Shown piece after piece: positions 46,731 through 59,227 of a DNA stretch of 64,000 nucleotides (its first letter is position 1; the number at the start of each line of letters is the position of its first letter). Origin of the DNA: Carnegiea gigantea (Eukaryota > Streptophyta > Magnoliopsida > Caryophyllales > Cactaceae); the NCBI GenBank assembly GCA_029747015.1, contig JAKOGI010001359.1, forward strand, positions 62,001-126,000, written 5' to 3'. The translations under genes and the position numbers were made by a program. A model generated the notes under the pieces. That model worked only from the letters and a program-made list of their open reading frames with translations, searched no databases and was not told the DNA's origin.

Positions 46731-49211
46731 CAAAAATGCTGGTTATGATGTCTTCTTATGCCAAGACAAACATGATGAGATGCATCTTAATGCGAAGAAA
46801 AGATGCTGGAGACGTCATTCCGTATCCCGGTCCTTCTATTTTGCATGATAATGTTGAAGCTCAGTATGTCCTTCCTGTAGTAACATAAGTGAATTGCCCA
46901 TTAAATATAGGGGCGAAGATGATTGTCAAAAGCATGATGTAAGGGTAAAGCCCCCTCTTTAACTGAGCCTGATTAAGATGAAGTTCAAAGTACAAATATC
47001 TTCTGTGAGGGTTGTTAATACAATCTTAATAACCTTTGATGTAGATTAATGGCTGACCAGGGTCATGTGCCCCTCCTATAGGCATGACTGTTAAACTTTT
47101 AAATAATATCTTAGGGTCCTATAATTTAATGATCCAAGAACCCTCTATCGATCTAACTCCCATTAGAATCTTGAAGTCAACAATTATAATTTTGTTTAAA
47201 TCTAGTATTGTAAGATCATAATATGATTATACAATCCTATGGTATGATCCACAATTCTATCCCAGTTTCACAAAATTCTTATATAATTAAATTCGAGAAT
47301 TCTTGACAATGAGATAGATTTTGCAACAAAATTTCTAAATAATACAGTTAATTGCTAGTTCATGTTGTGTTTCGATGTTTATGAATTTTTTATCCTTTAA
47401 AAAATTAAGTCTTATTATTTGTAACAAGAACTAGAATCCTATAATCTATACTCCGATTTAACAATTCCACCTCTAAAGACCCCTAATCAATTCTAACAAC
47501 CTTTCTTATGGAGTCACGATCAAGCTTAATTGCATACTTCTTCGATCTAGCGTTCTCAAGTGATCAAGAGGAAAGGCGAGCAAGTAAATACGCCAAAGTC
47601 CCATGTATATATAAGTATAGTTGTTAGCCTAAGTGAGAATATGCATTTATGCTAACTATGGAGATATGTGATGACTAACCTCATGTGCATGTAGCAGATG
47701 TCTCATGCAAAGTTTAGAGTCCATTGGACAGGTTCTGATCAAGGTACACGTGACTCATGGTTTGGCACGGTGTTGTTTTGTACCTTATGCTGTAACATAT
47801 TGACGGGTGAAAAGTTTAGTGAATATATAGGTTAGGCCAAGTCATAAGGTGTAAGTTACCTAGGTTAGGGAATATTTCTTTTGAATGAAGGAGGAACCGT
47901 TAATTTTTACATTAAGGTGCTTATGTCCTAGTGAAGAACCACCTAGTTTCTGCTTCTAGCAATAAGATGCTCTTGATCGTGCTATCAAAGTAGCCCCTTA
48001 ATTGGTAAAATGAATGTGATTAATCCTATGCTAGGAAATGTTTACTATAAAGGAAACCCAGCTTGTTTATGAAAATGTAGAGGAGCCTTCTGTTATGGTG
48101 AGCCCCAACTTAGGGAGTTTAATACTTGAAATGAGTTTCTAACTCTTTAATTTGTTATCATAGCTAAGGTGAAGATTACCGAATTTTGAAATGGAGGTAT
48201 GATTGTAGGCTATAATGATTGGAAATGGTAGAGTACGTGACTAGTTTGTCAAAGTTTGACTTAACAGGAGTAGGTAAGGGACTGCTTCTTTATCCTCGAA
48301 GTGCAAGGTTTTATTTTCACATCGTTTTGGCTGGTCCACCTTTCCAAGTTTTCAAACCATTCTTTATTCTCTCTTTCTCTCTTCTTTCGTTTTTTAAATA
48401 CAAAAGGATCTAATTGAGATGAACTTTCATGATTGGGCCTGAAAGAGATTACCTATATTAAAACATGTGGAATCAAGCTAATCATTGTTCTAGGGTAAGA
48501 ACATGTAGCTTACAGGACAAACACCTCTAGGATGACTTTTTAAGGTAGACTTTAGGTTTAAGGTTCTTAAGGAATGGATTGACGTGAAGGCTTGAATAGC
48601 CCTTATGAAATCCCTTTCTCTACTATTCTTTTTCTTGTCAACAATCTTTTTACCTCTTTTCTCTTCCTTTTTTTCCCTCTTTTCTTAAATGTTTTCCTTT
48701 CTCCTTTGGATGGGCTAACTTTTATGGTTTGACAACTTTCGTCCAAGTTTTCTTCTAATTACTATTTTTGACATTGATGTCACTTATGACACACTCGCAT
48801 TCCTGGGTTTGGTCAAATGTCATTATGAAAGAAATAAGGTCACTTAAGGACTCAATTCCAAGCGAAAACTTCTTGGTTTGACAAGTGAATTAACATGGTT
48901 TACCAAAGAGATTTCCTATTCTAGGTTTATCGTTTAAAGTTACATGGCCTTTGCTTCTTATAAAACTCTTTTAATTTTGAGGTTGAAGCTATTAAAAAAA
49001 AAGATTATGAGATTAAAGTCCTTCACTTCTTTTATTTTTATTTCTCCCCCTCTCTTTGACCTGTCTCACCTTTTTAGGTTTTTAAGATAACCCATCCTTT
49101 CTCTTTTCTTTGTTATTTTTCACCTAAATTCATCTCAGGACAAGAGCATTCCAAAAAAGGGAAGGTTGGTGGATAAGTGAATGGACTTTTCAAATCATGT
49201 TACAAATATGA
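46731..49211. other. Stretch without recognisable gene
   Basis: No coding similarity was recognised. Two pyrimidine-rich tracts occur near 48360-48400 and 48600-48700. It may include the 3' non-coding part or LTR of the minus-strand gypsy element that ends near 50189, but no LTR ends could be placed. Confidence 0.4.
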
Positions 49212-49568
49212 GAGCATTGCCAGTGTGAGTTCTAAATTTGGAGCTCCAAATTTGCCACATCAGCAAAAACTCAATCTTTTGGAACTTATATTTTGTCACT
49301 TCTCTAACCCATAGAGCTCCAATTTAGATCACATAATAAAATATTTTTCATAGACCGACCACAAAATATACAACCTTCTTTTAAACCACTAAACAATATT
49401 TTTTAAGGAAAAAAATGAAAAAATAAAAAAAATAGAAAAAGACAAAAAGTGGAACGCATGATGGAACTGCTAGGCATGCTACCTCGGGTGGCAAACATCA
49501 CGGAACATACGTTGGAGAGGTGAAGTTAGAACATAGGTCAAAGCCAGCCTAGCACACGAGACATGCTC
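49212..49568. mobile_element. MITE-like element, 357 bp
   Basis: The left end reads GAGCATTGCC and the right end, in reverse complement, GAGCATGTCTC. The flanks are TGA on both sides (49209-49211 and 49569-49571). The left part has the 'TCTAAATTTGGAGCTCC...TTTGCCACATCAGC' type of sequence common in small plant DNA elements. A 3-bp duplication would fit PIF/Harbinger or CACTA-related elements. The inverted repeat is short, so confidence is modest. Confidence 0.42.
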
Positions 49569-49571
49569 TGA

Positions 49572-50188
49572 GAAAGCTCTAAGTCCAAGAGTTTGATGTG
49601 CTCCATAGGTTTAACCTTTAATGTGGAGCTACGTATTATAGGTTTAGTAATAAAAGACTAACAAAGACTAATTGTAGGTTTAGTATCTTATTAAGGTAGA
49701 TGCCTTTGGATGATTAGATGACCCTTTCTAATATCGTTCTGTAGGTAACTTAGGTTTAGGTTTTAGAAATGAGCCTATGATGAGGGTTGATGCATGAGCT
49801 TAAGCAAACTCAAGCAATGTAATTTATTTGCAATCTAGAGCAAGATTGATTTTGGTTCAATAATGGAGTTAAACAAAAGTAGAGGATATGAATAGGATAA
49901 AGGCAATGCCACCGCCGAAGCTAATTAAGGATTCACCCTTGAAACTATAAAGGCTAAGCCACCAATTTTAAATTAAAAGAAATCACTCAAATTTAGTAAC
50001 CAATTTGAATGTTTAAAGTGTAAGTAGCACTTGCCCATAGGACATCTTGAAAACTCTAATGAACATGTCATCCAAAACCATACTTAGTTCTAAATTGGAA
50101 CAAGAGAACAAGGAGTGAATCTGTTGCTTACCTTGGTCTTCGTTGGCTTGATCAGTACCATAAACTTTATCTGATTTAGGGAACTCTA
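49572..50188. other. Non-coding DNA downstream (minus strand) of the gypsy polyprotein
   Basis: It lies after the stop of the minus-strand gypsy polyprotein. No polypurine tract or LTR start could be placed with confidence. Confidence 0.4.
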
Positions 50189-50352
50189 TTAGATGCCTTG
50201 CTCTTCATTAACCTCGCCTTTTTCAAGAGGATTTGACCTTAAGTTCGAACGGTCTTTAAAATAGTCCTCCACATAAGTACTTAAGTCTCCAGTGTTAAAG
50301 GTTGCTGAAATAGCCACATCACTAGGGGGTTATAGCTTATATGCATTATCCC
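50189..50352 (-). pseudogene. C-terminal end of the minus-strand gypsy integrase (separated by CACTA)
   Basis: The minus strand reads 'DNAYKL.PPSDVAISATFN', then 'TGDLSTYVEDYFKDRSNLRS', then 'NPLEKGE', and stops at 50189. This matches the 'INDNAYKIDLP..YGVSATFNVADL.PY..D..LRSNP' end of many plant Ty3/gypsy integrases. The preceding residues 'GPFKIIERVG' lie 9.5 kb away at 59888-59925. When one CCC duplication is discounted, the frame runs on without a shift. One internal TAA is present. Confidence 0.88.
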
Positions 50353-50380
50353 CACTACAAAAATGTAGGTTTTACCAATA
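50353..50380 (+). repeat. CACTA 5' terminal inverted repeat
   Basis: CACTACAAAAATGTAGGTTT continues into TTACCAAT. It pairs with the right end over about 27 bases with a few mismatches. The transposase binds or cleaves these ends in active elements. Confidence 0.93.
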
Positions 50381-50560
50381 GATGTTTAGTGACATGAAAT
50401 CACTTCTATTGGTAAGTATTAGCAACAAACTCCAGTTTTTGTTGGTGATAAAATTTTGAGTTTGGGCACGAAATAACAGTCCCTATATTCGTAACAGATA
50501 ACAATTAATGTTTTGGTGTTATTAATATATTACTAATAGTTTAATATACTACTGGTATTT
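50381..50560. repeat. CACTA 5' subterminal repeat region
   Basis: TTGGTAAG, TTGTTGGTG and TATTCGTAACAG-like words recur. They are fewer than at the right end. A TTTAGTGACATG word near 50390 resembles the array at 25.3-26.1 kb. Confidence 0.5.
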
Positions 50561-52959
50561 TGATTACAATATTGATTACGAACTTAAGAGAAATCCTTTG
50601 TTGGTAACCAAAAAAAAAAAAAAAAAACTTGAATGAATATTGAAAATTAATTTTTATGCTCGCAATTAAGCTTTTGGGATAAGCGAGTAAAGCCCCAGTC
50701 CCTTCCCCCATGCCCCATCTCCTGTCAAACCCCAGACACAAAGAAGATAACCAAACACCTAGAAGCATGAAATGCACCCTTCCCCTATCCTCTCAAACCC
50801 AGAGCAGGAAATGTTGTTCGAATTTTTCAATTTTCGATAGCCATTATTGGTGTTGTTCGAATTTATCAGTTTTGTAGGTATTTCCATATTCATCTTCTTG
50901 GTTACTCTCTTTAATTTGCTTCTTCTGATTGATAATATTGATAGGTGTGCTAGTTTGGGGTTCTCACACTTCTCACACTGCAGAAATCATTGGCACCCAT
51001 TTCTTTCATCATAATCACACTATCACTGCCTGTTTTGGGTTTAAGTTCTGCCTTAGTTCATGTTTTGGTGAATGGTTATGCCGAGCAACTTATAGAACAT
51101 CTTACTAACGTAATTTTTAGGTCCAAGGAGGTTCTTATGGATTGTGGTATGCCAAGTGATAAATATTTACAATTTAGTCTCCTTTGTTGTGCTCTGAGTA
51201 TAAAGGGTTGCTGTTGTTTGAGAAAACATGAGAGCAGAAGTTGTACATCTAAATCTAAATATGATATTTACAATTTGGTCTGGATGTATGGCTAATGTCT
51301 ATATTGTTCCAGAAATATTTTTCAGGCTTAGGAAATTGTTATGCTCTAAGTATCAAGGATTGTGGTATGCTAAGTTATAAATGTTTACAATTTGAGTTTT
51401 CGCCTGTTCTTAGTGGCATGGATTGCTCCTTGACATGTTCTAAACATTCTACCTCACCATGGCTTTGGATCAAACTTTCGCATGTAGTATATTGGCATAT
51501 GGAAATCGATCACTTTGAATGGTTCAACAGCAGCCAACCTGATAGATTCAAGTGTAATTCCTGAAACATTGTTCTCGTTCAGAAGAATATGAACACATTT
51601 AAAGAAAAGACCTTAAGGATGTTATATCTATGAATGAAAAGTCAAGTGCATCTCAATTACACAATTATCAGAATGCTTAAGATATACAAAATTGACCCCA
51701 TGCTAGTGATGCTATTTAGTTGCAACCTTAAAGTGCTGCTGCTACCCCAGACGTCTTGCAAAAGACTAATGGCGGTAAAACATCTATGAATCGAGTTCCA
51801 CAAAAACTTGAATTCCATAACAGTTGCAAATAGGGTTCTTGTGGGACTTATTTATGTTTGAAGCATTCTTCTGTCTTCTGGGATAATTATCCCTGGATTT
51901 GCTCGGATTTTCCATGTCTTTGCAAGGACATCTTGAAAAGCATGCATCACCGAAAATGACATTTCTTGGTCTTCAAAGCTATGGGCTTCAACATAATCTC
52001 CTTAGTCGAACCTTTTCCTGTTTAAAAAAGTAGGACAACAATGACACTATTATAGCATCACATAAACACAGGTATTAATAATTGTAATCCAGATTTCTTC
52101 ATATTTCAGATTGATATTTATGTAGATTTTCTAGATCTTCTATTTATTTGTTGTCGAATCTTAATTTTCGGGATTTACTTAGATCTCGGAAGAAAGAAAG
52201 ATGGGTATTCAAATTTTTTAATCCTAGATATCCTAGAGAGAATGTATGTTCACATAAAACATATTCTTATGCCCTCTTTCCAAGTAACTGAGGAAATGAT
52301 GCTTTCCAAGTGCAAAGTTCTAAGAATTTGGCAATAAGAAATTACGCTCTTTACATAATTAACTAATGTTGATGTGGCAAAGTATATTTAATATTCACCA
52401 TGTCTGGTTGACTGTTGCCATCATTGCCTTGTCTACTTGATTCCTTGGAGAATTTTTCTCGAGTTCTCTGAAACCATTAAATCTCCATTTAGTACTATAA
52501 TTAATAAATTAATTATAGACCTTACAAACATCATGTTTATATTTGTGGGGTACATCAAATATTCTTCAGGTTGGAGCTTTCCCCTCTGACTCTTTTGCTT
52601 TTTCCTTGTATCCCCCATTTCCTTTAGTAAAAAATATTAAGTGTAGCACTTTAACTTAAATTTATATGTTATATATGATTGGGAGCTAAATTCGTTACGT
52701 TTACGATCCTTTTACTTTATAATTGATAGGTCTTGTTGCCTTTAATCCTTTCACCTCCCCTGTAATAGTAGACTATCCTAGTCCTTCAGGTAATTTTCAT
52801 TGGTGGTTTTATTATGTCTTGAAAATGATTAGTTTGAATACTTTATTAGGGGTACTTTGTAATTATTAGTTTATCTTACAAATGAGCAATCACATTATAT
52901 AATTAAAGGCATATGTAATTATTTGCAAATATAAATATCATTTGTAGGGACATCTCATT
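50561..52959 (+). other. CACTA left internal region, no recognised domain
   Basis: Two abutting ORFs (50990-51295, 51295-51564) share a local duplication. 'GGATTGTGGTATGC' followed by 'AAATATTTACAATTT' at about 51139-51175 recurs at 51358-51394. I recognise no protein family. The region may be 5' UTR and introns of the transposase gene or captured sequence. A TTTGTAG acceptor-like site at 52941-52947 precedes the transposase start. Confidence 0.4.
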
Positions 52960-55900
52960 ATGGATGTGTTTATGGATAAGAGTTGGGTTTAGTTGAGAAG
53001 AATGAGTAGCGAGTATAAGGAATGTCTAGATGCATTCCTGGATCATGCATTTACAACTTTGTCCATTGATAATAAAATTCCATGCCCATGTGCACTTTGT
53101 GGCAATCGTTTTTATCATGAGAGAGAAATAGTGAGAGTTCATCTTCTCATGAAAGCTATGGATGGTGATCATCAAAAAGGTATTTGAGTTTTGTATGGGG
53201 ACTAGAACTTAACCGATTATGACAGGAATAACAATGCAGTAGATGATGACTTTATTTACGAAACTCATACATCATTTGAACATAATATGCATACAATGAT
53301 AGATGAGGCTTTTGAGCATCATAAGCCTCGTAATAGTTCATTAGGCTCAAATGAAGAAGCAAAGGCATTTCTTAAGTTAATTAAAGATGCAGGGCAACCT
53401 CTCTATCCTGGTTGTGAAGAGTTTAGTAAACTCTCATTTATTGTGGAAATGTATAATCTTAAATGTTTATATAGGGTGAGTGAGAGAGCATTTGATGCCT
53501 TTATAAAACTCTTCAAAAGAGCTCTTCCTAGAGATTTAACATTGCCAGATTCCTTTAAAAGGATGCAAACAATCGTTAAGCGGTTTGATCTTAGCTATGA
53601 GAAGATTGATGCATGTGCCAACGATTGTGTTTTGTTCTAGAAGGACAAAGCTGAACCTACTAGATGTCCTGAGTGTAGTGCTTCAAGATATAAAACAACA
53701 GAGGATGGGAAGGTGATCAAATTAGCTTCTTGTAAATAGGTTCCGGTGAAGATTTTGCATTACTTTCCTTTAATACATAGGCTTAAAAGGCTTTATATGT
53801 TGTCTAAGACATCCTCACTAATGAGATGGCATGTAAAGGGTCGTATAGTGGATGGCAAATTAAGGCATCCAGCCTATGCTGAAACTTGGAAAGATTTTGA
53901 TAATAAATATGCAGGACTCGCTATTGATTCACGGAATGTTAGGCATTGCTTGACAACAGATGGGGTTAATCCATTTGGTAATATGAGCTCCCAATATAGC
54001 ATATGGCCAGTTGTGCTAATGACTTATAATTTGCCTCCATGGTTGTGCATGAAGCAAGCGTATTCGTTTCTTACATTGCTTATTCCCAGTCCTAAGGCAC
54101 CTGGAAATGTTATTGATGTGTATTTATAACCTTTGGTTGATGAACTGATTCAACTATGGGAGCCAGGTGTAGAAACGTATGACATATCAAATGATAAGAC
54201 CTTTTTTTTACATGGAGCCTTAGATTCTACCATTATTGATTTTCTCGGATATAGTAACTTGTTAGGTTAGAAAACTAAAGGGAAGTTTGCATGCACATAT
54301 TGTAATATTGATACATACTCCCTTTATTTGAAGAGAAGTAGAAAAATGCACTATATGGGTCATCGTCGCTTCTTACCTGGAGATCATAAATTTCGTTATG
54401 GCAAGAAGGCCTTTAATGGAGAGACAAAGATGAGGCCTTCTCCGAAATTACGATCTGGATCTCATTTGGTAAGCCAAATGAAAGGACTTGATGTTCCTCT
54501 AGGGAAACATCCTAATACCATTCGAAAAAATAAAAGCAGGCTAGCGATAAACTGATGCCTCAGAAAAAAAAGTGTATTTTTTTTCCAACTCCCATATTGG
54601 GGACATCTACTCGTACGTCACAACTTAGACGATATGCATGTGGAGAAGAATGTCTCAGAGAACGTACTCGGTACGCTTTTAGGCATTGAGGGAAAGACAA
54701 AGGACACTTTGCAATCACGTCTTGATTTCAAGGATTTGAATATAAGAAATAATCTTCATCCTATAGAACAAGGTAATAAGACATATATTCCTCCAGCATG
54801 CTTCACATTATCCAAAAACAAAAAGGCGGAATTCATTAGTTACTCGCTTCTGTGAAAGTACCGGATGGTTATGCAGTAAATATTAAAAGGCAAATTATGG
54901 ATGGTAATATATATAGCTTAAAAAGCGATGATCACCATGTTATAATGCAACAATTTTTGCCACTAGTTGCAAGGAAATTGCAAAACAAGAATCTAGGTAC
55001 TACCTTAATTAAGTTGAGCAACTCCTTTAGAGAACTTTGTTCTAAAGTTGCATCACCTCAAGACTTTGAATGTTTGCAAGATCGTATCATTGTTACACTA
55101 TGTCGATTAGAGAGCATGTTCTTGCCTTCCTTTTTCGACATAATGGCATATCTAATTATTCATCTACCATATGAAGCAAAAGTGACTGGACCTGTTAGTT
55201 GTCATTGGATGTATCCTACAGAAAGGTATGTAGCCAACCTTATTTTTACTTCATTTTTTCTAGGAATTAAGCAACATAAAAGTCATGCTATGGGGTTTTA
55301 ATGATTGTCATAGGGATTTAAGAACTCATAAAGGATGTGTTCACAACAAAAATTATCCAGAGGAATGCATTGCTAAAGGATATATAGCAAATGAACATTT
55401 AACTTTCTGCACAAGATACTTGCATGGTGTTGAAACGAGGGAGAAAAGGGCCTCAAGGAATAATGATGATAGTGAAGGAGAACACAAAGGACTTTATATT
55501 TTCTCTCTTAAATGTCATGCATCATCTAAAAAGAAAGACTTTCAAGGTGATTATTCTATAATCGAACAAACACATAATTACGTGTTGTTCAATTGTGATG
55601 AAGTTCAAGTTTATGCACAGTAAGTGTTGCATTTCTCTGCTATTATTATAGAACTTCGTAAAAATGCATTTCACTAGTTTTTATTTTGTTCTCACTTCAG
55701 AAAGCATTTTGAGATTGTTAGTATCGAATGTGAAACTATGAATGAAAATGCTTCTGAGATCCATAAAGTAAGATTTCCAAAGTGGTTTGAGAAAAATGTA
55801 AGTGTTTTCAAAAATGTAACACACTCATGTATGCAAACTTTATTCATATTATTAGTCTAACACAGTATGTAAATTATCAAGTTTATAGAATCTTCCTACT

Positions 55901-56572
55901 GACTCCTACATGGCTGATGATTTGAAATATTTGAGTAGTTTTCTAAACCAGTGAATGAAGATAATTTCTAGGATCACCTGTAATGGGTATAGGTGGCGAG
56001 TAAAGCAGATTGATCAGAGGTGTGAGACTCAAAATCCTGGTGTTTTAGTGAATTCAATTACAGATGAAGGGGATAGTATAGCTTATTATGGCATTCTAAC
56101 TAAAATAATTGAGTTGATGTATCCCAAAGGACGAAGTGCGATCTTGTTCAAATGTAATTGGGTGGACCCAATTAAAGGCATCAAACAAGATGAATATGAA
56201 TTTATTCTTGTTAATCTTAAATCACATTGGAGGACAAATGAACCTTATGTCCTTGCCTCTCAACCAGTACAAGTGTTTCATACACCAGAATCAAAGGAGA
56301 AAAATTGGCATGTGGTGAGTGCTACTAAGCCGAGAGATTTATTCAAAATGGAAGATGTCATGCCAGAAGCAAACCTCTTATAAGCAAGCAATTCATCTTT
56401 GGTGTATGAAGATGGATTTAATGATGTCAGAGAACATATAGAGGGAGTCACCTTAGATAAGCCATTTGCGAACTTAATTGAAGCAAACGATGCTGCAGAG
56501 ATGGAATCAGATTATACTAGTAGTGAAAGTGGTGAAGAAGATGCAACACTATATGATTTTGATTCTGATTAA
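52960..56572 (+). pseudogene. CACTA transposase (tnp2 family), decayed
   Basis: The enzyme cuts and moves CACTA ends. The N-terminus (52972-53170) is the transposase-associated domain: 'MDKSWV', then 'CPCALCGNRFYHEREIVRVH'. Next come 'CPECSASRYK' (about 53668) and the tnp2 core: 'LHYFPLIHRLKRLYM', 'MRWHVKGR', 'NVRHCLTTDGVNPFGNMSSQ', 'YNLPPWLCMKQ', 'PSPKAPGNVIDVYL' and 'YMGHRRFLPGDHKFR'. Further on are 'HNLDDMHVEKNVSENVLGTL' (about 54625) and 'FFDIMAYLIIHLPYEAK' (DUF4218-type, about 55131). The end (55978-56380) matches DUF4216: 'NGYRWRVK', 'QNPGVLV', 'YYGILTKIIEL', 'LFKCNWVD' and 'YVLASQPVQVF'. An acidic tail ends at 56572. At least seven in-frame stops and several frame changes occur; some may be introns (for example 55624-55700). 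Confidence 0.93.
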
Positions 56573-56779
56573 CATTATGTAGTAATGATATATGGATTCT
56601 AACTAAACATTATACATTTAAGTCTTTATATGTTATTTTTGTTTTGGTAAAATGTTTGTAATATTTTTTATTGGAGTTTACATTGTTGGTGTTCTATGTG
56701 TTTTTTTAACATCATTTACTAATTTATGCTAATGTTTGTGCGGATATTATGTGACTATGATTTGTACTTTTTTGAGATC

Positions 56780-59227
56780 ATGGCTTCTATAGGGAAATCT
56801 ATTGGCAAAAAGAAGGTGATCTCAAGGGATCAATTGACAGTGCACTGTTAGTGAAGGCCCATTTATAACGTAATTACGTTGTTATAAATGTTAATAGTGT
56901 TTTACATTGGTGTAGCATATGTTGAGTTATGGAAGAAACTTGGGATCAAATCAACCATTATGGCATAGTCCACGACCTAATCAAGTTTCGGCACTTACTT
57001 TGCCTAGTGGTACATCTGTTCGACGCTTTCTATTCTCAGACGAAACTTCCTCCTTAGCTAATAGAGTTAATCTAAATTTGCTGGTAGGTTTTATCTATGA
57101 CATTTTTAATCATGAATTTACCATATATGTCGCTTTTTATTTCCTTCCTTTAATTTTCCTTTTAATTAAGAGAAGTGACTATTGTTAGGTGGTGGAAATA
57201 AAGATGGGTCTAACAATTGCACAATGATTGGAAATACTATTAATATAACATCTTCCACATGTATGTTGAGTACAAATATTTACATTAATTATTCATGTGT
57301 TATTTTTTGATTAACAAATAAGATTTGTTGTTTTTGCTAGTACCTCGACGTAATTCAGCTAAGGAGCCCACTGAACGAGGTAATTTACATATTGGTAATG
57401 AAGTCAGAAACTCAGAAACTAGAGTTCATCAATAAATTTCTAGTGGTAAGTTATGAACTTTGTTAACTATGGGATTGTGTGTATTTTTCAAGTAATTGTT
57501 TACATCATTTTTGTTTTTATGTTAATATTTGACTACTAAGTGCTTTAATTTACACAACAAGGTGGGAGCAATTTGAACATGGTGAATCTTTAGTAAAATG
57601 ATGTGCATCAAGAAAGCCTCGAAGTAACACCAGGTGGTTACAATACCACAAATAGGAGGTGAATGCGAGCAACCAAACCTAGGAACGACAAAGGTCATGG
57701 CCCTAACAAGTTGAAGGTTGGCAAGAACCCTATGTTGGTCGATGTTGATGAAAATCTTCAACCTATTAGTGCTTCTTTGAGGCAAATGTCTACTTTGATT
57801 GGTGTACTTGCACGAGATCCTTGAAAATTACCACTTGATTGTTTTGATTGGAGAAAAATGAAAAATAGAAAAAGGATTCATTATGGCAAGAGGTGGTGCA
57901 TATGGCATCAATTTTGCATTGACATAAAAAGTGAAGATATGTGTTTGACTTACCATTTATAGTTTATTTTCGTCTTTATTTTTCAGCATTCATTTTATCA
58001 GAATGCCCCGATAGTGAAGTTTATGTTTTTTTTTTTTTGGTTTTCTTCTCTACTTTTGCAAGTTGAATCAATCATTATTCTTGTGTTTGTGCGTGTTTTT
58101 AGCAAACAATTGAGACTGAGTTAGCCTAAGTTGAAGAAGGTTCATGTGATAATTGTATTCAAGATGAAATTCTCAAAAAGGTTATAGGAGATGATAAATA
58201 TGGCCTTGCGAAGACTTATGGTATGGGTGTCAAAGTTCCTCGCTTAAGCTGTAAGAGATGTGCTCTACAGGAAGAGCGTGCTAAAAGAGTCAAAATTGAG
58301 GAACTATATAAAGAAAGTCAAGAGAAAGTTAAGAAATTAGACAAGAAAGTTGGCGTCATCACCCATTTGATAAAATTACTTATGAAACATCAGGTAATTC
58401 TTTATGCCTCATACTGATCTTTGCTTGACTTGAGCTGGACTTTGATAAATTATGTATAAATCTAGCTTCTGCATTCCACTGATTAGGCCTATACTTTATA
58501 TGTGGGACAACAAGTGAGATAACACCTCCATTTTCCGTCTTGGTGTTGTTTAGAAATGAAACAGAAGCAGCTTCAGTTCATAGCATTAGACAAAGAAAGC
58601 TATGACCCCACTCAACGTGCATGTACGCAGTGAACAGTGAACCTGCGGGAATATGTAAAACTGATATTGGAATGGCTGGACTCAAACACCACCCCACATG
58701 TTGTCAGCCATTTTAGCCAATTTGGAGGTTATCACATTCTGTCAGCTTGTGGCCTTTTTGACTGCTTGGGTATTGGAGAGTATTCTGATTTACTTTGGGC
58801 ATATTTAATGGTTTGTTGTGGACATTGTATGAGAGTACTCATCCACTTATTATTATAGATCCTCTTTCATTATTGGTTTGGCCTTTGGTAGCTTTTGTGG
58901 CATTCGGGAGTGCTTATGGGCATTTCAAGTCTTTGCCTTTCCATTCGTTTTTTTTTTAGTTGAGTGAGACGTATGATAATTTTGTTGTATTTATCTATAT
59001 TTTTACCATTATATGGATGATGAATAATTATTGAAATGATATGAGTTGGATTCCTTATTTTAGTTTTGAATTTATCAATCTCATAGGGGATATTGGATAA
59101 TGTTCATGCTTCAATTGAAAACGATGATGCCGATAATGTTGACGGTGAGAATGCAAATGCTAATAATCATGAATATGAAGATGATGCTATTGAAGAAAAT
59201 GAAGATAGTGAAGAACATTATGAATGA
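56780..59227 (+). pseudogene. Second CACTA gene with plant En/Spm 'Transposase_24' motif, decayed
   Basis: In En/Spm-type elements a second protein binds subterminal repeats; assigning that role here is inference. The ATG at 56780 begins 'MASIGKSIGKKKVISRDQL'. An exon-like piece at 56919-57082 reads 'SYGRNLGSNQPLWHSPRPNQ' and on. The 57660-57880 part reads 'RRMRATKPRN', 'VGKNPMLVDVDENLQPI', 'LIGVLARDP' and 'LDCFDWRKM', matching the family pattern 'VxxNExxQPI...(F/L)xGxLAR...xxPLxxxDWRKM'. At 58167-58420 'LKKVIGDDKYGLAKTYGMGV' matches the 'GPEHPGRVRxYGxGV' block, and a lysine-rich coiled coil follows. Acidic residues end at 59227. Splice-like sites suggest several exons. Stops are present. Confidence 0.75.
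58421..59080. other. Intron-like stretch inside the second CACTA gene
   Basis: A GGTAATTC donor-like site follows the coiled coil at about 58394, and the acidic last exon starts near 59086. The stretch between lacks family resemblance; the 73-codon ORF at 58637-58858 is not recognised. Confidence 0.4.

Noticed and set aside
46612..46848. 78-codon plus-strand ORF with repeated Cys/Gln/Asn/Val
   Set aside because: It is an open frame through the 36-bp minisatellite units and not a protein gene.
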